From assembly GCF_023061285.1 (NCBI RefSeq), contig NZ_JAKGAM010000002.1:186001-250000 (forward strand): 64,000 nucleotides of DNA, written 5' to 3'. Source of the DNA: Chromohalobacter nigrandesensis (GTDB lineage Bacteria; Pseudomonadota; Gammaproteobacteria; Pseudomonadales; Halomonadaceae). Positions 29,961 to 39,694 of this stretch are shown here, piece by piece. The first letter of the stretch is position 1; the number at the start of each line of letters is the position of its first letter. The notes below the pieces were generated by a model. The model was not told the origin of the DNA, searched no databases, and saw only the letters and a list, made by a program, of their open reading frames with translations. Made by a program: the position numbers and the translations under genes.

Positions 29961-30790
29961 CCTGTCTGCAAGCGCGCGATGGCCCGCTCGACACCCGTTC
30001 GGTAGGTACCGCCGAAAAGCAGCAGGTGATTGAGCAGCGGATACAACTGGAACAACGTCTGGCGGCGCTCCCAGTCATCGGGGCAAGCGCCGTCCCAGTA
30101 AGCCTCGAAGAACGCCTCGCCTGGCGCGCCGAACAGCGTCAGCATCGCCAGGTCCACCTCGGGGTAATGATAATAGACGGCAGGATCGATGATGGCCGGG
30201 CCCTCAGGCGTGGTGAGCACATTGCCGGACCACAGGTCGCCATGCACGAGGCTTGGCGACACGTCCGGCAACCACGTCTCGAGCCGGCCGGCGACATCAC
30301 CCAGGGCGTCCAGCGTCGTGGCGGACAGCAAACCGCGTTCGACGCAGGCCGTACCCAGCGGCATCAGCCGCTGCTCGCGTTGAAACACGCGACCATCATC
30401 ACAGGGCGAGTTGCGCTGCGCCGTGGGTCCGCAGCGGTTGTCACTCGGCCATCCATGACGCTCGCCATGGACGCTGTGCAATCCACGCAGGCCCGCGCCC
30501 AACCTCGCTGCGTCGCGCTTGCCGCCCGCTGCCAGTGCCTCCATGATCAACCATTCTCCTTCCTGAGCGATCACCGTCGGCACTTTCAACTCCGTGTTCG
30601 CCCGGCGCAGAACGCGCAACCCCTCGGCTTCGGCGACCAGGGCCTGAGGAGTGTCGCGCTTGATCACCACCGCGCCCTGGTCGGTTTCCAGCCAGGCGAC
30701 CTCGGCGATATCGCCCCCCGCCAAGGCTCGAGGCTCGCCCCGAGCGACAAGATGTTGCGATGCCAACACGGCACGCAGCGACTCCTGCAT
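29957..30790 (-). CDS. Fructosamine/ketosamine-3-kinase family protein
   Basis: The 277-residue protein has the protein-kinase-like fold of fructosamine kinases. The catalytic loop is LVHGDLWSGNVL near 181-192, the metal-binding segment is IIDPAVYYHYPEVDLAM near 200-216, and the N-terminal GGDIAEVAWLETDQGAVVIK near 25-44 binds ATP. Family members phosphorylate sugar-amine adducts on proteins or small molecules, leading to deglycation; the bacterial substrate is usually not known. The length is near that of E. coli YniA (286). It ends in a four-base overlap with the tetR gene. Confidence 0.9.
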   Translation of the reverse strand: MQESLRAVLASQHLVARGEPRALAGGDIAEVAWLETDQGAVVIKRDTPQALVAEAEGLRVLRRANTELKVPTVIAQEGEWLIMEALAAGGKRDAARLGAGLRGLHSVHGERHGWPSDNRCGPTAQRNSPCDDGRVFQREQRLMPLGTACVERGLLSATTLDALGDVAGRLETWLPDVSPSLVHGDLWSGNVLTTPEGPAIIDPAVYYHYPEVDLAMLTLFGAPGEAFFEAYWDGACPDDWERRQTLFQLYPLLNHLLLFGGTYRTGVERAIARLQTG

Positions 30791-30869
30791 ACTGACCTCC
30801 CGTTAATCGGTGTCCCTTTCCTGAACCGCAGACGCCTTGCCCCGTAACTTTATGGAGGGCGACGCGTAC

Positions 30870-32699
30870 TCAGCGTTCGTCCGAGGTCGACGTGCTCGCC
30901 GTCTCCGATGCCGTATCGGCACTCGCTTCCTTGCCTCGACGTTGCTTCAATTCTTGCTGAAATAGCGTCTGGAATTCGGCCATGGCTTCGCGCTCGGACT
31001 TCATCAAGGCTTCCGAGTCATGGCGATGGGTATAGGACGACGCCAGCAATTGGTTGTCGAAGTCACGAAAGGTGCGCACGGCGTCCAGCGCATTGGAACC
31101 GGGGTAGCCCAGTCCCTTGAGCACTTCCACGCTCATTTCCATGCTCGAGGCGAACGTCTCGCGTACCACGGTATCGACGCCGATCTCCATCAATTGCCAA
31201 GCATGATGGCGGTTACGCGCGCGGGCGAAGACCTTGAGCTGCGGATAATGGTTGCGCGCCAGCCGCGCGATGGTCAGCGCCGCCTCTTCATCGTCGACCG
31301 CGATCACCAGCATCTTGGCCTGGGCGAGCCCCGCCGAGCGCAGGACATCGAGGCGCGCAGCGTCGGCATAATAAATACGCGACCCGAAGCGACGAATAAA
31401 TTCCACCTGGGTGATATTAGGATCGAGCGCGGTAAAGCTGATGCCCTGCAACTTGAGTACGCGCGCCACCATCTGCCCGAAGCGCCCCAGCCCCGCGATC
31501 AGGACCGGCGGCGTCTCATCGCCGAAGTCCTTGTCGTAGGGGCGACTCTCCCCCATGCGGGCGGCAAGTCGATTACCGCCACGATAAAGAAACGGCGTGA
31601 GCGCCATGCTCAAGGTCACTGCTGCGATGCACAAGCTGGCGATACGCTGATCGAACACCCCCACACTGACCGCCGCGCTGAGCAACACGAAGTCGAACTC
31701 GCCGCCCTGGGCAATCACCGTCGCCAAGCGCGGGATCTCCTGGCGCGGCAAGCGTGCCACTATGCCCACCAGGGTGATGACAACCAGTTTGGCCACCAAT
31801 AACGCCAACGTGATGCCCAGCACCCACCCTACGTTATCGAAGACCAGCGCCAGGTCGACCGACATGCCCACGGCGATGAAAAACAGCCCCAGCAGGATAC
31901 CCTTGAAGGGCTCGACATTGGCCTCTAGCTCGTGCCGATAGACCGTATCCGCCAGCATGACGCCCCCCAGAAAGGCTCCCAACGCCATGGACAGGCCTGC
32001 CCATTCCATGACCAGAGCCAAGGCCAGCACCAGGAACAACGCTGCAGCGGTGAACACCTCATGTACACCGCTGCGCGCGATGAGCGCCAGGATGCGCGGA
32101 AAGACCAGACGCCCGAAGACGACCGCCGCCATCACCATGCCCACGGCCTTGCCGATACCCAGCCACACCGCGCTACCGTGACCACCAAGATCACCCGCGA
32201 ATAACGGCAACAAGGCGAGTAACGGGATGACCGCCAGGTCCTGGAATAGCAGGATGGAGAATGCCGTCTGGCCATGAGGTGTCGCCAGACGATGCTGTTC
32301 ATTGAGAAGCTGCAGGGCGAATGCCGTGGAAGACAACGCCAGGATCAGCCCCAGCAGCACCGCAAGCTCCCATGTCAGCCCCAGTGCCAGCCCGATGGGC
32401 GTCAATAAAACGCCACACCCCAGCAGTTGCAAGAACCCCAGCCCGAACAGCTTCTTGCGCATGCCCCACAAACGCGAGGGCTCCATCTCGAGGCCGATGA
32501 GGAATAACAACATCACCACACCGAACTCGGAGAAATGCAGCACCTCTTCAGGCTCAGCGATGAAACCGAGCACGGACGGCCCTAGCAGCAACCCCACCGC
32601 GAGATAGCCGAGTATCGAGCCCAATCCCAGGCGCTGAAACAGCGGCACGGCGATGATGGCTGCGCCTAGCAGTACCGCTGCCTCATAGAAAAAGTTCAT
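30870..32699 (-). CDS. Kef-type monovalent cation:proton antiporter (CPA2 family) with RCK domain
   Basis: The 609-residue protein has an N-terminal exchanger domain of about 12 helices (1-380). It shares family parts with KefB/KefC: GLEMEPSRLWGMRKKLFGLG, then ALGAFLGGVMLADTVYRHEL and VEPFKGILLGLFFIAVGMSV. An RCK/KTN domain follows, with the nucleotide-binding GLGRFGQMVARVLK near 407-420. The C-terminal tail is Ser/Thr/Glu-rich. It likely moves potassium out in exchange for protons or controls pH; glutathione gating, as in KefB/C, is not proven and no KefF/G partner gene is adjacent. Confidence 0.93.
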   Translation of the reverse strand: MNFFYEAAVLLGAAIIAVPLFQRLGLGSILGYLAVGLLLGPSVLGFIAEPEEVLHFSEFGVVMLLFLIGLEMEPSRLWGMRKKLFGLGFLQLLGCGVLLTPIGLALGLTWELAVLLGLILALSSTAFALQLLNEQHRLATPHGQTAFSILLFQDLAVIPLLALLPLFAGDLGGHGSAVWLGIGKAVGMVMAAVVFGRLVFPRILALIARSGVHEVFTAAALFLVLALALVMEWAGLSMALGAFLGGVMLADTVYRHELEANVEPFKGILLGLFFIAVGMSVDLALVFDNVGWVLGITLALLVAKLVVITLVGIVARLPRQEIPRLATVIAQGGEFDFVLLSAAVSVGVFDQRIASLCIAAVTLSMALTPFLYRGGNRLAARMGESRPYDKDFGDETPPVLIAGLGRFGQMVARVLKLQGISFTALDPNITQVEFIRRFGSRIYYADAARLDVLRSAGLAQAKMLVIAVDDEEAALTIARLARNHYPQLKVFARARNRHHAWQLMEIGVDTVVRETFASSMEMSVEVLKGLGYPGSNALDAVRTFRDFDNQLLASSYTHRHDSEALMKSEREAMAEFQTLFQQELKQRRGKEASADTASETASTSTSDER

Positions 32700-32767
32700 G
32701 CGCTAGCCTTCCTCATATAAGCCTTCCATGACCGCGCCACGAAACGTTTCCCAGCGATGATTCCTGC

Positions 32768-33910
32768 TCATTGTGCGTGGCGAAACGGTAAACGTTCGCG
32801 GCATGTCAGGCGATAGTGCTCCATAGCCTGGCGCTCTTCGACGCAGAACTGCGCGACCGCTTCCCGAAATCCCGGATGCGGCAAGTAATGCAGCGAATTG
32901 CTCAGTTCGGGCGAAAAGCCGCGAATCAACTTGTGCTCCCCCTGGGTACCGGGATCGAAGCGTTTCACCCCCTGCTCCAGGCAGTATTCGATGCCTTGGT
33001 AATAACATGCTTCGAAGTGCAGGCAGTCGGCAACGACTTCACTACCCCAGTAGCGTCCATACAATGTATCGCCACCGCGTAGATAGAGCGCCGCGGCGAC
33101 CGGCGTATCGCCCTGTCGTGCCTGTACCAGCATCAGCGCCTCGCCCATCGTCGCGTGCAGCCGCGTGAAGAACGCTTCGCTGAGATAGGGCATCTGCCCG
33201 CGTTCGAGATAGGTGATGCGGTAGCAGCGATAGAAGTGGGCCAATGCGGCGGCATCGATATCATCCCCGCTCAGGCGATGCAGACTCAATCCCTGTTCGG
33301 CGACCTTACGGCGTTCACGGCGAATCTCCTTGCGCCGTTTCCCCACCATCGACGCCAGGAAGCCCTCGAAATCGCCGTAATCGGCATCGCGCCACTCGAA
33401 ACGTACCGCCTCACGCCGCAACAGGGCCGGCCACTGCGCTTGCCACTGCGTGACTTCGCGTTCATCGGCGAACAACAAATGCCAGCTCGACAAGTCGTCG
33501 CCCCGCTCCTCGAGAAAGGCTGCCACTGCCTGCATGGCCTCGGCGGACGAGATGTCGGATGCCACCGCCAGTCGCGGCCCGACAGCAGGGGTGAAGGGAA
33601 TCGCGCTCAAGCGCTTGGGGTAATACCGTCCACCGGCACGCTCCCAAGCGTCGGCCCAACTCCAGTCGAAAACGTACTCGCCAAAAGAGTGCGTCTTGAG
33701 ATAATGCGGCAGCACGCCCACTAGTCGTTCACCCTGCCACAGTGAGAGATGACGCGGCACCCAGCCGCTCTCGGTGGCCACACAGCCGGTACTTTCCAGA
33801 GCATCCAGAAACTCGTGCCGCAGAAAAGGGTAGTGCCTTTCCACCAACGCATTCCATGTCTCGAGCGGGACGTCGGCAACGCGCGTCAGCTCCCGTATCG
33901 TCAAGCTCAT
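32768..33910 (-). CDS. GNAT-like acyltransferase of the COG3146/DUF482 type
   Basis: The 380-residue protein is of a family distantly related to the FemABX/GNAT acyltransferases. Recognisable parts are FDWSWADAWERAGGRYYPKR near 89-108, VGKRRKEIRRERRKV near 193-207, and near the C-terminus HFEACYYQGIEYCLEQGVKR and GEHKLIRGF. The substrate is not known; the family is sometimes linked to peptidoglycan-like synthesis by distant similarity only. GGAGGCG just before ATG 33910 supports that start; 21 more codons are open upstream. It follows the divergent small membrane-protein gene. Confidence 0.82.
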   Translation of the reverse strand: MSLTIRELTRVADVPLETWNALVERHYPFLRHEFLDALESTGCVATESGWVPRHLSLWQGERLVGVLPHYLKTHSFGEYVFDWSWADAWERAGGRYYPKRLSAIPFTPAVGPRLAVASDISSAEAMQAVAAFLEERGDDLSSWHLLFADEREVTQWQAQWPALLRREAVRFEWRDADYGDFEGFLASMVGKRRKEIRRERRKVAEQGLSLHRLSGDDIDAAALAHFYRCYRITYLERGQMPYLSEAFFTRLHATMGEALMLVQARQGDTPVAAALYLRGGDTLYGRYWGSEVVADCLHFEACYYQGIEYCLEQGVKRFDPGTQGEHKLIRGFSPELSNSLHYLPHPGFREAVAQFCVEERQAMEHYRLTCRERLPFRHAQ

Positions 33911-33987
33911 CGCCACGCCTCCCGAAGCGGATTCCCGAATATCACGGCTCATGCTAGGGTGAGGCCAACTCATTTCTGGAGCAAGCG

Positions 33988-34284
33988 ATGCCCCGCGTCA
34001 CGCCCGAGCCATCCACGCCGCCCCCAACGCCCCAGCTCAACACCATGGCGCTGGCCGCTTTTGCACTCAGCGTTCTAGGCATCTTCGTGCTGCCTAGCGT
34101 GCTGGGAGGTATTGTCTGCGGCCACCTAGCACGCCACCAGATCCGCCGCACGGGCGAGCAGGGCGATGCCTGGGCCCTGGCGGCACTCATCCTCGGTTAT
34201 TTGCTGCTGCTACTATCGATTGCAGGTCTGTTGTTGTTCGGCGGCTTCATGATCACCATGTTCGGCGTGATGGCCCTCATGTAG
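33988..34284 (+). CDS. Small DUF4190-like membrane protein
   Basis: The 98-residue protein has a Pro/Thr-rich start (residues 1-17) and two hydrophobic segments joined by a basic loop: ALAAFALSVLGIFVLPSVLG (about 21-40) and AALILGYLLLLLSIAGLLLF (about 65-84), with GHLARHQIRRTGEQGD between. This is the typical DUF4190 layout. Function is unknown. Confidence 0.75.
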   Translation: MPRVTPEPSTPPPTPQLNTMALAAFALSVLGIFVLPSVLGGIVCGHLARHQIRRTGEQGDAWALAALILGYLLLLLSIAGLLLFGGFMITMFGVMALM

Positions 34285-34385
34285 GCGCTTCTCCAACCGA
34301 CATCCAGCCTGGCACAGTGGTGCCTGCCGCGTAGCTGCGCTAAGCTGGCGCCCCCGTTCCGGAACCTCGCCGTATAGGATGCACG

Positions 34386-35558
34386 ATGCTGGATTCGCTC
34401 CTCGACAACGACTTTTACAAGTTCACCATGCAAAACGCGGTCATCAAGCGCTTTCCCTATGCGCGCGCCCGTTATGCGTTCATCAACCGGGGCAATCACG
34501 CCTTCCCCGCCGGTTTTGCCGAACGACTGCGCGAGGCGGTGGACGCCATGGCGGAGCTGACACTGACCCTCGAGGAGAAGCGTTTCCTGGAGCGCACCTG
34601 CCCCTACCTCGACCCGACCTATCTCGACTTTCTTTCGGGATTTCATTACGACCCGAGCGAGGTCGAAATCGTCCAGAAGGGCGGACACTTCACGTTGCGC
34701 ATCGAGGGGCTCTGGTACCGTACCATCCTCTGGGAAGTGCCTTTGATGGCGCTGATCAGCGAGATCTGGTATCGCATGAGCAACACTCAGCGCGATTCTG
34801 ATGCGCTCATCGACCTCCGCACTCGCGACAAGATCGAGCATTACAAGCGACTGGGACTCAAGATTTCCGAGTTCGGCACTCGTCGGCGCTATTCCTACGA
34901 TGTCCATGACCGCGTCGTGACATCGCTATGCCATCACGGTGGCGACACCTTCTCCGGATCGAGCAACGTGCATCTCGCCATGCGCCATGGCGTCAAGCCG
35001 ATCGGCACGCATGCTCACGAGTGGTTCATGTTTCACGGCGCGCGCTTCGGTTTCAAGATGGCCAACAGCCTGGCGCTGGAGCATTGGGTGGATGTCTATC
35101 GCGGCGACCTGGGTATTGCACTCACCGACACCTTCACTTCCGCCACCTTCTTCGACAGCTTCGACAAGAAGTTCGCCAAGCTCTTCGACGGCGTACGTCA
35201 CGACAGCGGCGACCCGCTCGACTTCGCGGCTGCCACCATTGATCATTACGATCACTTGGGCATCGACCCGCGCACCAAGACCATCATCTTCTCCGATGCC
35301 TTGACCCCCGAGCGCGTGGAACGCATCTACAATTTCTGCCGTGGACGCATCAACACCGCGTTCGGTATCGGCACCAACTTCACCAACGATGTCGGTGTCA
35401 CGCCAATGAACATGGTCATCAAGATGACCGAGGCACGCCCAGAGGGACAACACTGGATCCCGGTGATCAAGCTCTCCGATGTCCTCGAAAAGAACACCGG
35501 CGACCCCAACATGATCGAACTCGCCAAGCGCGTTCTGGCCCTCTCCCGGCGTGCCTGA
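34386..35558 (+). CDS. pncB: Nicotinate phosphoribosyltransferase PncB
   Basis: PncB joins nicotinate to PRPP to give nicotinate mononucleotide in NAD salvage, with ATP use. The 390 residues match the family (400 in E. coli). Typical parts are SLLDNDFYKFTMQNAV at the start, SSNVHLAMRHGVKPIGTHAH near 197-216 (it includes the expected phosphorylated His region) and VRHDSGDPLDFA near 273-284. It lies alone, converging on the dienelactone-hydrolase gene. Confidence 0.97.
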   Translation: MLDSLLDNDFYKFTMQNAVIKRFPYARARYAFINRGNHAFPAGFAERLREAVDAMAELTLTLEEKRFLERTCPYLDPTYLDFLSGFHYDPSEVEIVQKGGHFTLRIEGLWYRTILWEVPLMALISEIWYRMSNTQRDSDALIDLRTRDKIEHYKRLGLKISEFGTRRRYSYDVHDRVVTSLCHHGGDTFSGSSNVHLAMRHGVKPIGTHAHEWFMFHGARFGFKMANSLALEHWVDVYRGDLGIALTDTFTSATFFDSFDKKFAKLFDGVRHDSGDPLDFAAATIDHYDHLGIDPRTKTIIFSDALTPERVERIYNFCRGRINTAFGIGTNFTNDVGVTPMNMVIKMTEARPEGQHWIPVIKLSDVLEKNTGDPNMIELAKRVLALSRRA

Positions 35559-35580
35559 TTCATCTCCGGGACAAGACAAG

Positions 35581-35601
35581 GGCGGCGCAACACGCGCCGC
35601 C
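35581..35601. terminator. GC-rich hairpin between pncB and the convergent hydrolase gene
   Basis: An 8-bp perfect stem (GGCGGCGC / GCGCCGCC) with a 5-base loop lies between the two convergent stops. Neither side has a strong T-run, so its strength as a Rho-independent terminator is uncertain. Confidence 0.5.
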
Positions 35602-35610
35602 AATTGCCTA

Positions 35611-36417
35611 TTAGTCCTTATTGAGGGCGCGATCCAGCGCCACCAGGGCCGATTGCCACGAAGCCGCGTCGGCAGCGGCATCATAGCCCAAGGGTAAATC
35701 GAACTCGTCGGCCTGGGCATCGGACGCCGGATTGCTGAACCCATGCTTGGCGCCCGGATACTGCACTACGCGCACCTCGGCGCCCTGATCGCTTAGCGTC
35801 TGTGCCATCGACTCCAGCGCATCCGACTCGACAAGGCCGTCGTCCTCGCCATTATGAATCTGCACGATGCCATCGAAGGGCTGCGGGTCGGAGACCGCCT
35901 GAGTGGGGCTGCCGTGGAAACTGATCGCCGCCTCGATGGGCATGCCGGCCAGTGCCATGTTCATCACCACGCCGCCGCCGAAGCAATATCCCAATGCCGC
36001 CATGCGATCGTCACGTACGTAGGGCTCTTCCCGGAGCTTGGCCATGGCGGCTTCAAGACTCGCACGCGCCGTGGGCCAATCGCTCATCACTCGCTGGGAA
36101 AAAGCCTGCGCATCGTCAGGGTGCTGAGTGGTTTTACCTTTACCGTACATGTCGACCGCCAAGGCGACGAAGCCCAGGGCCGCCAACTGATCGGCGCGTG
36201 ACTTGGCGTAATCGTTGAGCCCCCACCATTCGTGCACCAGCAATACCGCCGGGCGCGGCTCCTCGTCGTTGACGTTACGTGCCAGATACCCCTGATACGT
36301 CTCCCCGCCAGTGGCGTATTCGAACGTCTCGCCGACGACCTTCGGGCCTTCCACGGTCTCCGCCCAGGCACCGAGGCTCAGCATGCTCAGTAAACAGGCC
36401 AGCAGAATTCGCATCAT
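35611..36417 (-). CDS. Secreted dienelactone-hydrolase-family protein
   Basis: The 268-residue protein has a signal peptide (ILLACLLSMLSLGAWA) and an alpha/beta-hydrolase domain of the dienelactone-hydrolase type. The nucleophile cysteine is in ALGYCFGGGVVMNM near 136-149, the acid in the IHNGEDDGLV segment near 188-197, and the His in PGAKHGFSNP near 222-231. Other parts, such as LLVHEWWGLNDYAKSRADQL, are standard. The reaction is hydrolysis of an ester or lactone in the periplasm; the substrate is unknown. AAGGAG before ATG 36417 decides the start; 53 open codons upstream run through the intergenic region into the cyclase gene. Confidence 0.9.
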   Translation of the reverse strand: MMRILLACLLSMLSLGAWAETVEGPKVVGETFEYATGGETYQGYLARNVNDEEPRPAVLLVHEWWGLNDYAKSRADQLAALGFVALAVDMYGKGKTTQHPDDAQAFSQRVMSDWPTARASLEAAMAKLREEPYVRDDRMAALGYCFGGGVVMNMALAGMPIEAAISFHGSPTQAVSDPQPFDGIVQIHNGEDDGLVESDALESMAQTLSDQGAEVRVVQYPGAKHGFSNPASDAQADEFDLPLGYDAAADAASWQSALVALDRALNKD

Positions 36418-36499
36418 GTTCTTCTCCTTGGTTCTTACGCCGTATCCAGCTAACACTCCGCGATGTGGCATACGCGGGTCGAGTAATTGTATAACGTGC

Positions 36500-37816
36500 T
36501 CATACGGATTGCGGTGGTGCCTGATGCACGCGATTACGGCCGTTGTGCTTGGCGGCATAGAGCCCCATGTCGGCACGATGTAGCAGCGACTCCACGCCCT
36601 CGCGGGATTGGCGTTCCGCCACGCCGAAACTTACCGAGAAGCTCAGCCATTCGCCGTGAAATTCGACCCGGACGCTTTCGAATTTCTTGCGCAGTCGTTC
36701 GCTCAGCAATACCGCATCGTTCAGCGACTGGCCGCTCAGCATCAACGAGAACTCTTCCCCGCCGATGCGTCCGAACACATCGTGATCGCGCAATGCAGTA
36801 CGGCATATCTCACCCACACAAGCCAATACCAGATCGCCAGCCGCATGCCCCCAAGTGTCGTTGATCGCCTTGAAATGGTCGATATCGAAAATCACCAGGG
36901 ACTCGCGCTGAAACACATGATCGGCGGCTTCCAGACCGCTACGCAAGCTACTCAAGTAGGCGCCACGATTGAGCGCCCCGGTGAGACTATCAGTTGTCGA
37001 AAGCTCATGCAGACGATGCTCGCGATGCTTACGATCGGTAATATCGCGGGCCACCGCAAGGATCCATTCGTAACACTCGCTGGCAGGATTCAAATAGGGT
37101 GAGCAGCAGGTCTCCAACCACACATAATGACCGAGCCGATGACGCATGCGAAGCTCCATGCGCAGGGGCTCGCCATGCCGCAAGGCATCGTGGATCAGAC
37201 GCTGCACGCGCGGTGCATCGTCCGGCGGCAACAACGCCAGCAGCCCGCGATCATGCAAGGTTTCAGGACGATGCCCAAGCAGATCACGAATCGACGGCGA
37301 CGCGAAGCGACATTCCCCTTCGGCATCCATCAACAAGATGGCATCGTTGACGTTTTCGACGATAAAGCGATAACGGCGTTCACTGTCGGCTTGCGCCTCC
37401 AGATGAGCCAGCGCGACCTGGGTCTCGCTGATATCGGATAGAGAGCCGATCAACTCGATCGCCTCGCCCGTGGCGTCACGCTGCACCGCGATATCATCCT
37501 GCATATGGCGAACATGCCCCTTTGCACACGCGATGCGGTAATACAGGCGAATACGCGACTCACCTGCCGCCAGCGCCGCTAGCAGACGCGTTTCGACTTC
37601 CTGAGCATCGTACACATGCTCCAGCCACAAAGCAGGAGTGGATTGGAGTTGCGCCCGCGTGACGCCGATCAGCGTCGCGAGATTATAGCTAACGTAGTGC
37701 AGATCGTTGCGCCACCAGCCGGGGCCGGTCGCATACAGAATGGCGGGAGAGCGCTCCAGCAACGCATCGCAATCGCTGGAAAGCGTGGAGAAACCCTTCG
37801 CGGCCGGTATGTCCAT
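36500..37816 (-). CDS. Diguanylate cyclase with two PAS domains
   Basis: The 438-residue cytoplasmic protein has two PAS-type sensor domains (about 15-135 and 145-265) and a C-terminal GGDEF domain (about 275-435). The active-site motif is FGRIGGEEFSLMLSG near 358-372, and the inhibitory site Arg-x2-Asp (RDHD) lies five residues before GGEEF, so product feedback is likely. It should make cyclic di-GMP in response to a small-molecule or redox signal. There is no membrane segment and no EAL domain. The small unknown gene just upstream may be cotranscribed. Confidence 0.94.
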   Translation of the reverse strand: MDIPAAKGFSTLSSDCDALLERSPAILYATGPGWWRNDLHYVSYNLATLIGVTRAQLQSTPALWLEHVYDAQEVETRLLAALAAGESRIRLYYRIACAKGHVRHMQDDIAVQRDATGEAIELIGSLSDISETQVALAHLEAQADSERRYRFIVENVNDAILLMDAEGECRFASPSIRDLLGHRPETLHDRGLLALLPPDDAPRVQRLIHDALRHGEPLRMELRMRHRLGHYVWLETCCSPYLNPASECYEWILAVARDITDRKHREHRLHELSTTDSLTGALNRGAYLSSLRSGLEAADHVFQRESLVIFDIDHFKAINDTWGHAAGDLVLACVGEICRTALRDHDVFGRIGGEEFSLMLSGQSLNDAVLLSERLRKKFESVRVEFHGEWLSFSVSFGVAERQSREGVESLLHRADMGLYAAKHNGRNRVHQAPPQSV

Positions 37817-37891
37817 AATGAGTCATCGCCCCACTTCACAGGCTTAGTGACGAATTCACACGACCACTGACTCGACGAAGGCACAAGCGGA

Positions 37892-38179
37892 CTATCGCAC
37901 CCCAGTGCGCCGCTGCGACGGCGAGACCGGTGAGGCCTCCGGCTCCACTTGCTCAACGGGTCGGCGATCATGCGTCTCGAGATAGGCCGACACCAGAGTG
38001 CGCAGCTCTTCAATGCTCAGCGCCACACGCTCGCAACGGGACTCTCCCGACCAAGCGACGTAGACGGCAGGCGTGTCGCGCGATTGATCGACACCGGTGA
38101 TCTTTCCTTGGCGGTTGCGGTGTCCGTCGCGCAGCATGACACCGACCAGCCGATGAGCCTGTTGCACAAAATCGCGCAT
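37892..38179 (-). CDS. Small cytoplasmic protein of unknown function
   Basis: The 95-residue protein starts MRDFVQQAHRLVGVMLRDGH. A beta-rich central part follows (GKITGVDQSRDTPAVYVAWS), then a helix with acidic residues and a flexible Pro/Glu-rich tail. I recognise no family. ATG at 38179 is preferred to an extra 17-codon extension. It lies 75 bp upstream of the diguanylate cyclase gene on the same strand; a joint transcript is possible. Confidence 0.65.
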   Translation of the reverse strand: MRDFVQQAHRLVGVMLRDGHRNRQGKITGVDQSRDTPAVYVAWSGESRCERVALSIEELRTLVSAYLETHDRRPVEQVEPEASPVSPSQRRTGVR

Positions 38180-38403
38180 GATGCCCGTTCCGTTGATGAG
38201 AAATGATGCATGCCTTTCGCAGTTTATCACAGGAACGGGATAAACCCGATCATGACGTGATAATGGACCTATTATGGCATCTCGTCATTCTCTACAGGAC
38301 AGGAACTGAGGCATCGTCACGCAAGTTGCAATATGCCGATGGCGATGCGGTGCTGCCTTGCCTTGAACATCGGCCGAAGAATATCGAATCTTGAGTGTCA
38401 CGG
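38180..38403. other. Intergenic region without a confident gene
   Basis: The stretch lies between the small unknown gene and the gap terminator; with the DNA up to the gap stop at 38560 it makes a gap of about 380 bp. A plus-strand frame of 63 codons (38203-38394) has no clear ribosome site or family resemblance. It should hold the promoter of the small gene; no clear boxes are seen. Confidence 0.5.
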
Positions 38404-38406
38404 CAG

Positions 38407-38429
38407 AAAAAAGGCGCCCTGAGGCGCCT
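38407..38429 (-). terminator. Terminator downstream of gap
   Basis: On the minus strand AGGCGCC and GGCGCCT form a 7-bp stem with a 4-base loop followed by six T. It lies about 130 bp after the gap stop. Confidence 0.8.
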
Positions 38430-38559
38430 GATTTCCCGGGCACCTGATGTACCCGATGAAATGCGAGAGCGAACGGACAACGATCGAGCGGAGCCGTGAG
38501 TGCGCGAGACGTGTGTCCGGACGCTCCCACTCGGGGTGGTTACGTCACCGACGCCGGCC

Positions 38560-39561
38560 TTACTTGGCCGCGTGCATTGCCAGTGCCGTATCCAGCATAC
38601 GATTGGAGAAACCCCATTCGTTGTCGTACCACGCCATCACCTTGACCAGGCGACCGTTGACGCGCGTGTGATTGGCGTCGAAGGTGGACGAGTTCGCATC
38701 ATGATTGAAGTCGATCGACACCAGTGGATCGTCGTTATAGGCCATGATCGGCGACTTGGCGGCGGCCTTCTCGACGATGGCGTTGATCTCATCCTTGGTC
38801 GTTTCGCGGCCAGCGGTGAAGCTCAGGTCCACCAGCGAGACGTTGATCACTGGCACACGCACCGCCAGACCGTCGAACTTGCCCTCGAGTTCGGGCAGCA
38901 CCCGACCCACGGCCGCTGCGGCACCCGTCTTGGTAGGGATCATCGACTGGGTCGCGCTACGCGCACGGAACGGATCCTTGTGGTAGACGTCGGACAGGTT
39001 CTGATCGTTGGTATAAGCATGTACCGTGGTCATCAGACCGTTTTCGATGCCCACCGCGTCGTTGAGCGCCTTGGCGACCGGCGCCAGGCAATTGGTGGTG
39101 CAAGAAGCGTTGGAAACCACGCGATGCTCGCTGGTCAACACCGCCTCGTTGACACCGAACACCACCATGGCGTCGGCGTCACCGCTGGGCGCGGAGATCA
39201 ACACGCGCTCGGCGCCGGCTTCAATGTGCTTGGCAGCCGCATCGCGAGCGACAAAAATCCCCGTACATTCCATCACCAGATCGACATTCAACGATTTCCA
39301 CGGCAAGGCAGTCGGGTCGCGTTCGGAAAGTATACGAATGCGGTCGCCATCGATGCTCAGCGACTCGTCGTCGTGGCCCACTTCGAACATGAAGTGACCA
39401 TGCACGCTATCATGCTTGAGTAGGTGAGCGTTGAGCGACGCGTCGCCCAGATCGTTGATGGCCACGACCTCGACACGGTCGCGATAACCGTTTTCGTAGA
39501 GAGCCCGCAGAACGTTACGGCCGATACGCCCAAACCCGTTGATTGCAATACGTAGCGTCAT
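38560..39561 (-). CDS. gap: Glyceraldehyde-3-phosphate dehydrogenase, type I
   Basis: GAPDH oxidises glyceraldehyde-3-phosphate to 1,3-bisphosphoglycerate with NAD. At 333 residues it is close to E. coli GapA (331). The Rossmann motif is [18 protein letters not shown] at the start, and the catalytic cysteine is in [15 protein letters not shown] near 149-163. The frame stays open about 200 codons upstream, but that part runs antisense through edd and is not coding. AGGAAG lies six bases before ATG 39561. It diverges from edd with HexR-like sites between, as in pseudomonad edd/gap loci. Confidence 0.97.
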   Translation of the reverse strand: MTLRIAINGFGRIGRNVLRALYENGYRDRVEVVAINDLGDASLNAHLLKHDSVHGHFMFEVGHDDESLSIDGDRIRILSERDPTALPWKSLNVDLVMECTGIFVARDAAAKHIEAGAERVLISAPSGDADAMVVFGVNEAVLTSEHRVVSNASCTTNCLAPVAKALNDAVGIENGLMTTVHAYTNDQNLSDVYHKDPFRARSATQSMIPTKTGAAAAVGRVLPELEGKFDGLAVRVPVINVSLVDLSFTAGRETTKDEINAIVEKAAAKSPIMAYNDDPLVSIDFNHDANSSTFDANHTRVNGRLVKVMAWYDNEWGFSNRMLDTALAMHAAK

Positions 39562-39628
39562 AATGGCTTCCTCTCTTGATGACTGGCTTTTTGATTGGCG
39601 TGCACCCAAGGATACGACAAGTACCTTT

Positions 39629-39643
39629 TGGAAGAATACTACA
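39629..39643. promoter_or_regulatory. HexR-like palindrome 1 in the gap/edd intergenic region
   Basis: TGGAAGAATACTACA fits the published gammaproteobacterial HexR pattern TGTARTwwwAYTACA at 13 of 15 positions. HexR is a KDPG-responsive repressor of edd/gap-type promoters; its gene is not in the window. Confidence 0.45.
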
Positions 39644-39694
39644 ACTATTCCCGTAATTTGGCCAAAATACCCACGACCATCAAGGTATTTTTTG

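Noticed and set aside
38203-38394. A 63-codon plus-strand frame between the small unknown gene and gap
   Set aside because: No ribosome site, no terminator of its own and no family resemblance; best treated as non-coding.
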